This document shows positions 1-6,500 of a stretch of DNA of 6,743 bases, piece after piece. Each line of letters opens with the position of its first letter. The stretch's first letter is position 1. Below the pieces are notes generated by a model, which made no database searches, was not told the origin of the DNA, and was given only the letters and a program-made list of their open reading frames with translations. The translations under genes and the position numbers were made by a program. This DNA comes from Pseudomonadota bacterium. Lineage in GTDB: Bacteria; Pseudomonadota; Gammaproteobacteria; Burkholderiales; Thiobacillaceae. Location of the stretch: contig JAJXXS010000137.1 of assembly GCA_021780975.1 (NCBI GenBank), positions 1 through 6,743 of the forward strand. The letters are read 5' to 3'.

Positions 1-1
1 A

Positions 2-751
2 ACCGCCATGGCCTCGGGACCGGGAGCGATTGGAGGCTTCATTTCAGGCCCGGCAAGCCCGACAATACTACCTGGCTTCCACTTAATCCTTAATACGCCT
101 GAGGGAAATGAGGTATACGCCAATTGCACCGCGTGTGTCATAGCAACCAGTACAACAGGCAATATCGTTAAGAATGTCGGTACGTCCAACCTGAATGTGG
201 TCACCACATCAGGCGTACCTGTAAACCAAGCCGCACCAGCCCTTCCCGGTTCGAGCGTTTACTCTCAACAATTTATTTTTGGAGGCAGTCTCGCTTTGAC
301 GGATGGTAACGGGAATAACTTTCTGTCAGCGAACTTCAACGGACTAAGCATATACGCACAACCGGGATCAAGCAGCGCGACAGTCCAGTTTGATTTGATC
401 TCGGCTTCATCAAATGTGTTCAGCCTTCCGGCCAGCCCGTACTTCATTGTGACGGGTACCACAACGGGCCCGGTTCCAATCTCGACGAAATCCATTCCTG
501 TGGCGCCTTATTCATGGACAAATTTTGACAGCATGACCATAGATTGGACTGCAAAAGTGTCAAGTACTCCGTATGCTGTGGATGCGGTTCCCGAGCCTTC
601 GGAATGGGCGCTGTTTGCGTCAGGCCTCGGCCTGGTAGGATTCATTGCCAAACGCAGATTTTCGAGATCCAGACCCACTTCTGACAGCGCCCTGACCGGA
701 AACAGAAAACCGCGCGTAGCCCTGGCCTATGAAGTCGGTCGTCAAGTGTAG
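2..751 (+). CDS. PEP-CTERM sorting domain-containing protein, 5'-partial
   Basis: Predicted exported surface or matrix protein handled by an exosortase. The C-terminus carries the hallmark tripartite signal, counted from the ATG at 8. A VPEP motif is at residues 194-197, a hydrophobic span (ALFASGLGLVGFIA) at 201-214, and a basic cluster (KRRFSRSR) at about 215-222. The body is rich in Ser, Thr, Gly, Asn and Val with few charges, as in many secreted beta-rich proteins; I recognise no enzymatic domain. The frame is open to the window edge, and the ATG at 8 has no signal peptide after it and only seven bases before it, so the true N-terminus probably lies upstream. About 24 further residues follow the basic cluster, which is unusual because PEP-CTERM proteins normally end there. 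Base composition is visibly less GC-rich than in the genes at 1165-5423. Family role (recognition and processing by exosortase, association with exopolysaccharide) is established; the specific function is unknown. Confidence 0.85.
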   Translation, partial: TAMASGPGAIGGFISGPASPTILPGFHLILNTPEGNEVYANCTACVIATSTTGNIVKNVGTSNLNVVTTSGVPVNQAAPALPGSSVYSQQFIFGGSLALTDGNGNNFLSANFNGLSIYAQPGSSSATVQFDLISASSNVFSLPASPYFIVTGTTTGPVPISTKSIPVAPYSWTNFDSMTIDWTAKVSSTPYAVDAVPEPSEWALFASGLGLVGFIAKRRFSRSRPTSDSALTGNRKPRVALAYEVGRQV

Positions 752-905
752 CTTTGCGCTGCCGCCTCAGCGGAGGTTGTGACGCCGCCAGCCGTGGTTC
801 ATGTTCTCCATCGTTTGAGGGTGTGCCGACGTATTGGACGTGAAGTAGCCAACTGGGATAGAATGCAAACTCGCGGCACGAGCACTAAGCATGGCCGCGA
901 TCGTA

Positions 906-944
906 GCTAAAAATTGTAGCTAGGCCTATCCACAAAATTTTAGC
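906..944. repeat. AT-rich imperfect inverted repeat
   Basis: The left arm GCTAAAAATTGT (906-917) is nearly the reverse complement of the right arm ACAAAATTTTAGC (932-944), around a 14-base centre. It is the only notable structure in the 268 bases between the PEP-CTERM gene and the transposase remnant. It could be a hairpin terminator-like element, a protein-binding site or a relic of a mobile element end. There is no clean U-tract or GC-rich stem, so a classical intrinsic terminator is unlikely. I see no convincing gene or RNA in the rest of 752-1019. Confidence 0.35.
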
Positions 945-1019
945 AAGTCATTGATCGGAAAGGATGATTTCGGAAAACTCCCGGAATCCCCCCCTCTCCG
1001 CCAAATCAATAACTTATCG

Positions 1020-1175
1020 ATGTTTTCGGTTGCTGACCTGTTCGATGGCGAGCGGGTGGACTACGCGATGAGTGAGCGCATGACGCGACAGCTGCTGACG
1101 CAGGCGCTCTTCCGGGCCATGGGCACCACGCGTCCTGGCAAGGGGCTGCTTTACCATTCGCGCCGTGGCTGGTGA
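1020..1175 (+). pseudogene. IS3-family transposase (OrfB, DDE type) internal remnant
   Basis: The translated segment reads VADLFDGERVDYAMSERM, then a helical stretch, then GKGLLYHSRRGW and a stop. This matches the IS3-type OrfB integrase core, whose usual pattern is V-D-L-F-S-R-x-V-V-G-W-A-M-S-x-R-M, about 25 residues, then G-x-I-x-H-S-D-R-G-S-Q-Y. The first motif holds the first catalytic Asp and the second holds the second. Here the second catalytic Asp is replaced by Arg (HSRRG) and similarity stops at once with a TGA at 1173. Only about 50 codons survive of a protein that normally has about 280 to 300, and nothing upstream of about 1020 resembles the rest of OrfB. The open frame extends back to a TTG at 951 but that part looks unrelated. 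It is a dead fragment marking an old insertion or recombination point. Its last codons overlap the likely start of the sulfotransferase gene. Identification is from remembered family motifs. Confidence 0.7.
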
Positions 1176-1923
1176 GCCTTGCTCCATTAACACCTTGTCC
1201 GACCCCTACGCCCGGATCTTCCTGCTGAGCCACATGCGCGCCTACACCAGTCTGGCGGGGCACATTCTCGGCTCGCACCCCCAAATCAACGGCTACTACG
1301 AGATGCATCTCAGCTATGAGAGCCCGTCCGCGCTGAACAGGCAGCTGGAGCTGTTCCTGCAGGGCGATGCGCTCAAGCCGGCCAGCCGCTACCTGTTCGA
1401 CAAGCTATTGCATAACGACTACCGGCTGCGGCCCGAGCGGCTGGGGCTGGCCGACATCAGGATACTGCTCTCGCTCGCGGAGCCGAAACATACCATCAAG
1501 AGCATCGTGCATCTGTTCGCGCAGAAGCCGGATCCGGACCTCTATGCCTCGCCGGTTGCGGCAGCGGATTACTATGTCGCGCGGGTGCGCGCGCTGGCCG
1601 AATTTTGCCGCACGACCGAGTGGCCTTACCACTACTTCGATGCGGAGCTGCTGTTACGCGCGCCGGAGCAGCTGCTGCCCCGGCTGACGAAATGGCTGGA
1701 ACTGGATTCGCCGTTGAGCGAGCGGTACCAGATCTTCAGCCAGACCGGGAAGGCGGGCAGGGGGGATACGTCGCCACGGATTCATCGCGGAAGCGTCGAC
1801 CGGGCGCGGAGCGATTACGCGCATGTGACCATTCCCCAAGCGGCGCTGAGCGCGGCGCAGGAGGCCTACGGCGCGTGCCGCGAGGAAATGATCGCCAACG
1901 CGGCGGATTCCATCCTGAGTTAA
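1165..1923 (+). CDS. sulfotransferase-like protein
   Basis: Predicted cytoplasmic enzyme transferring sulfate from PAPS to a hydroxyl or amino group, probably on a glycan or lipid. Near the N-terminus a hydrophobic strand and loop (RIFLLSHMRAYTSLAGHILGS, residues 17-37) sits where sulfotransferases carry the 5'-phosphosulfate-binding loop and following helix, with HMRAYTSL in place of the common PRSGTTxL. It is followed by GYYEMHLSY, typical of bacterial polysaccharide-type members. The region at 155-183 (YHYFDAELLLRAPEQLLPRLTKWLELD) fits the family's Y-E-D-L-x-x-x-P-x-x-x-x-x-x-L-x-x-F-L segment. Length of 252 residues suits a compact bacterial member. The GTG at 1165 gives the longest frame; the next options are a TTG at 1195 and an ATG at 1234, and the ATG would remove the first strand and much of the loop. 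No good ribosome site precedes 1165. The first few codons lie in transposase debris, so the native 5' end may have been replaced. The 3' end overlaps the convergent glycosyltransferase gene by four bases. Substrate is unknown. Confidence 0.72.
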   Translation: MAGEPCSINTLSDPYARIFLLSHMRAYTSLAGHILGSHPQINGYYEMHLSYESPSALNRQLELFLQGDALKPASRYLFDKLLHNDYRLRPERLGLADIRILLSLAEPKHTIKSIVHLFAQKPDPDLYASPVAAADYYVARVRALAEFCRTTEWPYHYFDAELLLRAPEQLLPRLTKWLELDSPLSERYQIFSQTGKAGRGDTSPRIHRGSVDRARSDYAHVTIPQAALSAAQEAYGACREEMIANAADSILS

Positions 1924-3749
1924 AACAGGCTGTCCCAGGCGTCGCGCTCGGCGCGGTAATCCATCAGGGCCTCGACGATCTGCTGTTTGCGCTGCGCGCG
2001 GTGCGCGGCCGACTGAATCTGGCGCCAGGCTACGGCATGCTCGCCGAAATTGCGCTCGACGTTGGCGAGGAAGGCGCGCACCTGCCCCAATGCCCCCGTC
2101 AGCTCGGGAGCATGCAGCCACCAATGGCCGGCATTGAACACGAAGTCGCGCAACTGCCGGACCTTGGCGGCGACCGCCTCGTGCTTCTGCTGGTACAGCG
2201 CCAGCAGTTCGGCTTCCTTTTCCGCGACGGCGGCTTCGACCGCCTCGCGAGGAAAAGGCTGGCGCACGTCCGCCACCTTCACCAGCGCCTCCGTCGAAAA
2301 CAGCATGAGGTCGCCGAAGAACTGGCGCTCGAACTCGTTGGACAGGTCGATGCCTGCCTGTTCCAGTTCCACGCCGGGGCGGAAGTCGTCGCCCAGGCCC
2401 GCTTCGGTGGTGCGCCGGTGCAGGTTGGGCAGGTTGCAGGAGGCGAAGCGCTCGGCGATCTCGGCGGCGATGAGCCGCCCGGCGGTGGGGCCGGACATGC
2501 GCAGACGCAGGTGGCCGAAAGGGATGATGTACTTGAGGCCCGCGTAATTGACGACGTAGTTGCCGGGGTAGATCGTCCGCGCGGGGGCCAGCCGGGTGAA
2601 ACCCTGGCCATAGGCAAACCAGGTCTTGCGCGTGAGGTGCTCGCCGAAGAAGAAGGCGGCGAGGCGCTGCGCGAAATCGGCCAGGCAGGCGGCGTGGTCG
2701 TGCTCGCCCTGCAGCCGGCAGGCGTAGGGGAAGACGCTCGGCTGGTTCTCAAACCCGAACAGCCGGGCCATGTCGTGGTAGGCCGCATCGCCCGCGCGCG
2801 GCGGCGCCGCGCCGTGGAACTGGCAGGCCTGCGCGCCGCGCACGGTGGCGAGACGGGCGAAGAAGGCGCTGACGTCGTCGAGGAAATTGGCGGCCATCAC
2901 CGAGGGCGAGACGGGCGGATCCCCGACCATCTTTCCGGTCAGCACGCGGGTGTCGGTGGTGCGGAAGATCCTGTCGAAGTAGTGGAAGTAGTTCAGCGCA
3001 TAAACTGCTTCCTCGGCGTCGCCGCTGCGCCGGTTCACGCACAGGCTCTGGTCGCTGTCGACCAGGTAATAGAGCGTCCTGCGCTTGTCTACGGTGAGTT
3101 GCAGGAACTTCAGGTAGCTCAGGTTGCGGTTGGCGGCCTGGCCCTTGAGATAGAAGCGGTCCTTGGGCTGGGTAGTGAGCAGATGACCCAATTTTTCGCG
3201 CGCGTGCGGGGGCAGGGCGTGCAGCAGTTCGTACTGTTCGGCCTGGCCCAGGTGCACGACCTGCAGGCCTTTCTGCCGGAATTCTGCGACGAGGGCTTGA
3301 TCGCGGCGGACGTTGCTCTCGTCGCGACTGTCTTCGGCGACGATGACCTGTATCTTGTCCCACCCGCCCGCGCGCCTTCCGCCGTAGTCATAGAGCGAGC
3401 ACACCTGGTAGATACTTTCCAGGCAGGCGCGCAGGTGAGGCGGGCGGTCGGCGATGGGGATGCTCAGGATGAAGCGGTGGCGATCGTCCTCGCCGCGCTG
3501 CGCGATCAGTTCCTCCTGCTCGCGGAACAGGGCCTGGTAGCACGCCAGCAGCTCATGGAAGTCTTCCTCGCCAGACCACAGCGCCTGTTCCACCAGCGGG
3601 TAGCACTGCTCGTAAAGCTCGATGAGTGCGTCCGTGTCGCCTGCCGCGGCAAGGCGCTGCAGCGGTCCGCCCAGTCCGGCCAGGCCCGGGATTTCGGCCT
3701 GGTAACGCGCGATGCACTGCTGCAGGCGCGGCGTCCTCGGCTCGCTCAT
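1920..3749 (-). CDS. GT-A fold glycosyltransferase-like protein, large
   Basis: A 609-residue protein with the features of a GT-A (family 2-like) glycosyltransferase, expected to transfer a sugar from an activated nucleotide donor in the cytoplasm. A helical N-terminal part (about 1-90) precedes the catalytic core. The core starts with the strand RFILSIPIADRPPHLRACLE (92-111), then KIQVIVAEDSRDESN (132-146), then the acceptor-side QAANRNLSYLKFLQ (204-217). It continues with LYYLVDSDQSL (226-236), whose DSD at 231-233 is the likely metal and nucleotide-sugar binding DxD. A conserved-looking stretch MVGDPPVSPSVMAANFLDD (274-292) and RTIYPGNYVVNYAG (391-404) follow. Residues about 500-535 are charged and helical, possibly a short coiled coil, followed by a helical tail. 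No signal peptide or membrane span is seen. It is the distal gene of an operon with the ThDP enzyme, whose TGA is only six bases before this ATG and in the same frame. No Shine-Dalgarno precedes the ATG, so translation probably depends on coupling. Donor and acceptor cannot be told. Confidence 0.7.
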   Translation of the reverse strand: MSEPRTPRLQQCIARYQAEIPGLAGLGGPLQRLAAAGDTDALIELYEQCYPLVEQALWSGEEDFHELLACYQALFREQEELIAQRGEDDRHRFILSIPIADRPPHLRACLESIYQVCSLYDYGGRRAGGWDKIQVIVAEDSRDESNVRRDQALVAEFRQKGLQVVHLGQAEQYELLHALPPHAREKLGHLLTTQPKDRFYLKGQAANRNLSYLKFLQLTVDKRRTLYYLVDSDQSLCVNRRSGDAEEAVYALNYFHYFDRIFRTTDTRVLTGKMVGDPPVSPSVMAANFLDDVSAFFARLATVRGAQACQFHGAAPPRAGDAAYHDMARLFGFENQPSVFPYACRLQGEHDHAACLADFAQRLAAFFFGEHLTRKTWFAYGQGFTRLAPARTIYPGNYVVNYAGLKYIIPFGHLRLRMSGPTAGRLIAAEIAERFASCNLPNLHRRTTEAGLGDDFRPGVELEQAGIDLSNEFERQFFGDLMLFSTEALVKVADVRQPFPREAVEAAVAEKEAELLALYQQKHEAVAAKVRQLRDFVFNAGHWWLHAPELTGALGQVRAFLANVERNFGEHAVAWRQIQSAAHRAQRKQQIVEALMDYRAERDAWDSLF

Positions 3750-3755
3750 GTGCAG

Positions 3756-5423
3756 TCAACGCCGGGAGGAATAGTTCGGGTAGGCATCCTGGTCGACCAT
3801 CACCTCGATGAGATTGATGTCGCGGGAAAAATCGAGCGCGTCCAGTTTCGGCAGCTGTTGGGCGCTTTCGATGCGGCAGTGCCTGATACCGAAGGATTGC
3901 GCGAGCAGGGCATAGTCCGGATTGGTGAAATCGCAGTCGATGAAGCGGTCCTGATAGAGGTGATGCTGGTTCTTGCGGATCAGTCCCATGGTGCTGTTGT
4001 TGAACAGCACGACGTTGAGCGGAATCCTGTAATTGACCGCCGTCATGAGCTCCATGGCGCACATGTGGAAGCCGCCGTCGCCGATCACGGCGAACAGGGG
4101 CCGCTTGACGTCGCAGCCGGCGCCTATGGCCGCCGGAATGGCGTGGCCCAGCGAGGAGATGCCGGTGTTGGGGTAAAAGCGGTCCTTGGCCGAGACGCGG
4201 TAGAAGTTCTGGGCGAAGACGATGTTGTCGTCGAACATGACCAGGCCGTCCGGGAATTTCCGTTCCAGCCAGGCGTACAGGGCGCGCACGTGGTCGAATT
4301 GATGGTTGAAGATGGTCTCGCCGGCGGCATCGCCTTGGGCTTGGGTGTCGGCGATGAAGGCGGCGATGTCGACGTGCTCCTTCGGCGCCAGCTGGCGGTC
4401 CTGGATGGCTGCATCCAGCGCCTGCAGATAGGCGCCGAGGTCGGCCTGCACGGCGAGGTCGGCGCGGAACACCTTTTCCAGCTGCTGGGTATTGTTGTCC
4501 ACCTGGATCAGCGTCTTGCCCGCCAGTAGGGTCGGGTCCCAGACATAGCTCGTCCGCTCGTTGAAGCCCGCTCCCAGCACCAGCACCAGGTCGGCTTCCT
4601 GCCGCAGGTAGCGCATGGCGTAGCCGCCGGAGGTGACGCCCAGGCTGCCCAGGGACAGCGGCGAGCGCTCGTCGATGGCGCCCTTGGCCTTGAGGCTGCT
4701 GGTGACGGGGATGTTGAGCCGCTGGCTGATGCGGCGCAGGGCCTCCTGGCTGCCGGAGCGCAGGCAGCCATGGCCAGCGACGATCAGCGGGCGCCGGGCG
4801 GCGCTGATCAGTCCCAGGCTCTGCTCGATGTAGCTTCCGGCAATCGGGCGTTCACCGCGCCTACGCGCGAAGGTGATGCGGTCCAGCAGCGAGGCGTCCA
4901 CCTGCTCTTTCTGCACGTTGTAGGGAATGCTCAGCACCACCGGCCCCGGGGTGTCGGACAGCAGATGCTTGGCCGCCTGGATCAGCACGTTGGGCAGATA
5001 GTCCGTGCGTTCGATCAGCCTGTGATAGCGCGTGATGCCGGCGAACAGGGCGACCTGGTCGACGCTGCCGCCTTCGCCCGAGCTTTCCTGCAGGCCGCCC
5101 TTGCCGAAAATATGGGTGGGCGCCTCTCCGGTGATGGCGATCACCGGAAGATGGTCGGCATAAGCACTGGCGATGGCGGTGACCAGGTTGGTGGCGCCGG
5201 GGCCGGCGGTGGTGATGCAGGCCCCTACGCCGCCCGTGGTACGCGCCAGTCCTCCGGCCATGAAGGCCGCGCCTTGCTCGTGCTTGGCCAGCACGGACCG
5301 AATAGGCGAGTCGTGGAGCGCGTCGTACACCGGCAGGATATGCGATCCCGGGATGCCGAAAATGCACTGGACGCCCAGGCGCTCCAGAAATTTTATGAGG
5401 ACTTCGCTGACCGGTAGTTCCAT
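3756..5423 (-). CDS. Thiamine-diphosphate-dependent enzyme, acetolactate synthase-like
   Basis: A 555-residue member of the acetolactate synthase/pyruvate decarboxylase superfamily, which uses ThDP to decarboxylate a 2-keto acid and often to ligate the resulting acyl unit. Domain order is complete. The N-terminal PYR domain has the catalytic Glu49 in LAKHEQGAAFMAGGLAR and the TTAGPGATNLVTAIASAYAD block (71-90). The middle domain starts near PLIVAGHG (212-219). The C-terminal PP domain has SSLGHAIPAAIGAG (423-436) and the ThDP/Mg motif, GDGG at 448-451 followed 24 residues after GDG by NN at 475-476. I chose the ATG at 5423 (MELPVSEVLIKFLERLG) because family homology begins there; the 39 residues in frame upstream are not family-like. 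The middle domain reads GAGFNERTSYVWDP where true acetohydroxyacid synthases have a G-x-R-F-D-D-R-V-T pattern. No small regulatory subunit is adjacent. Both argue for a specialised reaction rather than valine/isoleucine synthesis. Its neighbour suggests a sugar or glycan role. The exact substrate is unknown. Confidence 0.85.
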   Translation of the reverse strand: MELPVSEVLIKFLERLGVQCIFGIPGSHILPVYDALHDSPIRSVLAKHEQGAAFMAGGLARTTGGVGACITTAGPGATNLVTAIASAYADHLPVIAITGEAPTHIFGKGGLQESSGEGGSVDQVALFAGITRYHRLIERTDYLPNVLIQAAKHLLSDTPGPVVLSIPYNVQKEQVDASLLDRITFARRRGERPIAGSYIEQSLGLISAARRPLIVAGHGCLRSGSQEALRRISQRLNIPVTSSLKAKGAIDERSPLSLGSLGVTSGGYAMRYLRQEADLVLVLGAGFNERTSYVWDPTLLAGKTLIQVDNNTQQLEKVFRADLAVQADLGAYLQALDAAIQDRQLAPKEHVDIAAFIADTQAQGDAAGETIFNHQFDHVRALYAWLERKFPDGLVMFDDNIVFAQNFYRVSAKDRFYPNTGISSLGHAIPAAIGAGCDVKRPLFAVIGDGGFHMCAMELMTAVNYRIPLNVVLFNNSTMGLIRKNQHHLYQDRFIDCDFTNPDYALLAQSFGIRHCRIESAQQLPKLDALDFSRDINLIEVMVDQDAYPNYSSRR

Positions 5424-5465
5424 CGGCGCTTGGGCCGCGCATGCGCTTCGTCGTCCGAAAGCGCT

Positions 5466-5494
5466 AGGATACTGGCACTGGCCGATGAAGAAAA
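5466..5494 (-). promoter_or_regulatory. Weak sigma70-like promoter candidate for the ThDP-glycosyltransferase operon
   Basis: Read on the minus strand, TTTTCT (5489-5494) and TATCCT (5466-5471) are separated by 17 bases and lie about 42 bases upstream of the ATG at 5423. Matches to the consensus are 3 of 6 and 4 of 6, so this is only a positional candidate. No clear Shine-Dalgarno precedes the ATG. Confidence 0.18.
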
Positions 5495-5625
5495 CCCGAG
5501 CAGGTGCTACTTGCGCCGCTGCCGGGCTCGTGGCAGGCATGCCGGGATGCTGGTTTCAGTCCATGCGTCACAGGGGGTGCGGCACGAACCGCCGCGCCGG
5601 TCTTCAGGAAGACGGGCATTGGTCC

Positions 5626-5963
5626 ATGGAGTACACCTACCGGTTCCCGAAGGGGATGAAGATCCTCTACGTTCCCGGGGACATGACAGTGGGCAATCGA
5701 TACCCCACTACCGGGCAACCTATCTGCGGGGGAACGTGCTGCAGGTGACTCGCGAGCTCGACGACAAGACGGCGCGCAACATCTGCACGCCCGCGAGAGC
5801 GGAAGCCTATCGGCCGCTGGCCATCGCCATGCTGCATAACGTCAAGGAGCAAGTGCTATATCGATCCGCTCGTCACTGCGCTGTCGAAGCCGCCGAAAAT
5901 GCAACGCCTAGGAAGCTGGGAAGGCCGGACGGCGCGAGCCGATCGACGCCAGATCGAGCATAG
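5626..5963 (+). pseudogene. Frameshifted C-terminal remnant of a DUF3857/transglutaminase-type protein
   Basis: Two reading frames meet here to give one recognisable tail. From 5626 the first frame reads EYTYRFPKGMKILYVPGDMT. From 5706 another frame reads HYRATYLRGNVLQVTRELDD, then KTARNICTPARAEAYRPLA, then HNVKEQVLYR ending near 5864. From memory, this run (Y-x-Y-x-F-P at the start, Y-x-A-T-Y-x-x-x-x-x-x-L-x-V-x-R-E-L in the middle, C-x-P-A and a terminal Q-V-L-Y) resembles the end of DUF3857-containing transglutaminase-like periplasmic proteins. The frames cross in the C-rich stretch TACCCCAC (5701-5708), where two extra C's or one lost base would explain the shift. No upstream catalytic Cys-His-Asp domain is present, so only about 80 codons of a protein of several hundred remain. 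The second frame runs on to a TAG at 5961 through sequence that does not look coding. The 202 bases before it (5424-5625) hold no gene I can support. Confidence 0.5.
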
Positions 5964-5964
5964 G

Positions 5965-5990
5965 GGCGGAGGCCACCCCGGCGGGAGGCC
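5965..5990 (+). repeat. Short imperfect GC-rich direct repeat
   Basis: GGCGGAGGCC (5965-5974) is followed by GGCGGGAGGCC (5980-5990), five bases apart and differing by one inserted G. The second copy contains GGGAGG, seven bases before the GTG at 5996, and so mimics a ribosome binding site. It may equally be slippage-derived low-complexity sequence. Confidence 0.3.
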
Positions 5991-6067
5991 GCGCCGTGGC
6001 AGGCATTCAATTTGCTGGAGGTGTACAAAAGAAAAACACGCCAGGCCTGATCACACGCAAGATAAAC

Positions 6068-6466
6068 ATGGCTGATAAATTCCCTGGTCCTGACTATTAC
6101 GAATCCGTCGAGCCGCACTGGGCTGATCCTCGAATACAGGCCATCATGCGTCATCTGGATGACTATGTGTTCGATTGCCGCGGCGCTTTTTCTCCCAGGC
6201 CCGTGATGATTCGCCAGACCTGGAACCGGGCCGCAGCAGGGTTCCCGGCGCTGCTGGCCGCAGATGAGGGCCGTGGATGTTTCACCATCGTCAGCCACAC
6301 ATTCCTTAAGCCTGGTGAAACGCTAATCCTGGAAAAAAAGGAAATCACCCAGGACACGGTGGAAACGCTGCTGTGCACCATCCGTGATTGTCGGCCAGGC
6401 CAGCGCGCTCAGGACCAGAAAAACGCGGTCTACATCTCGCACCTGATATGCAAGGGCCTGGCTTGA
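6068..6466 (+). CDS. Small protein of unknown function
   Basis: I do not recognise this 132-residue protein. It starts MADKFPGPDYYESVEPHWAD, has a charged helical part (DPRIQAIMRHLDDYVFDCRG), then a segment likely rich in beta strands. The latter includes GCFTIVSHTFLKPGETLILE and VETLLCTIRDCRPG, and ends in NAVYISHLICKGLA. It has no signal peptide or membrane span and three to four scattered Cys. The strand-rich second half with a G-x-x-L-x-L turn is loosely reminiscent of PilZ-type c-di-GMP domains, but the R-x-x-x-R and D/N-x-S-x-x-G signatures are absent, so I do not call it one. The ATG at 6068 was chosen because the upstream stretch is AT-rich and poorly protein-like. A GTG at 5996 in the same frame, seven bases after GGGAGG, would add 24 residues and cannot be excluded. 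It faces the convergent minus-strand gene at 6517. Confidence 0.55.
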   Translation: MADKFPGPDYYESVEPHWADPRIQAIMRHLDDYVFDCRGAFSPRPVMIRQTWNRAAAGFPALLAADEGRGCFTIVSHTFLKPGETLILEKKEITQDTVETLLCTIRDCRPGQRAQDQKNAVYISHLICKGLA

Positions 6467-6500
6467 GCGGGTGACGGTGCAAAAGCAGGGTCGTGGCGCG

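Noticed and set aside
951..1019. Extension of the transposase frame back to the TTG at 951
   Set aside because: These codons do not resemble the part of OrfB that should precede the first catalytic Asp, so the remnant is limited to about 1020 onward.
1605..4529. A plus-strand open frame of 974 codons covering the glycosyltransferase and half of the ThDP gene
   Set aside because: It lies antisense and codon-for-codon in register with the two minus-strand genes, which share one frame and have strong GC-biased codons. It shows no domain; the ThDP and glycosyltransferase motifs are clear on the other strand.
5424..5540. A 39-residue N-terminal extension of the ThDP enzyme
   Set aside because: The extension is not family-like, and acetolactate-synthase-like homology begins right after the internal ATG at 5423.
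5430..5625. The plus-strand frame before the DUF3857-like scrap
   Set aside because: It is Arg-rich and shadow-like, with no recognisable motif; only the part after about 5706 in that frame looks conserved.
5485..5748. A possible lipoprotein beginning MKKTRAGATCAAAGLVAGMPGC
   Set aside because: The start resembles a signal peptide, but the lipobox is poor, there is no ribosome site, and the frame runs into the frameshifted DUF3857-like tail and then loses protein character.
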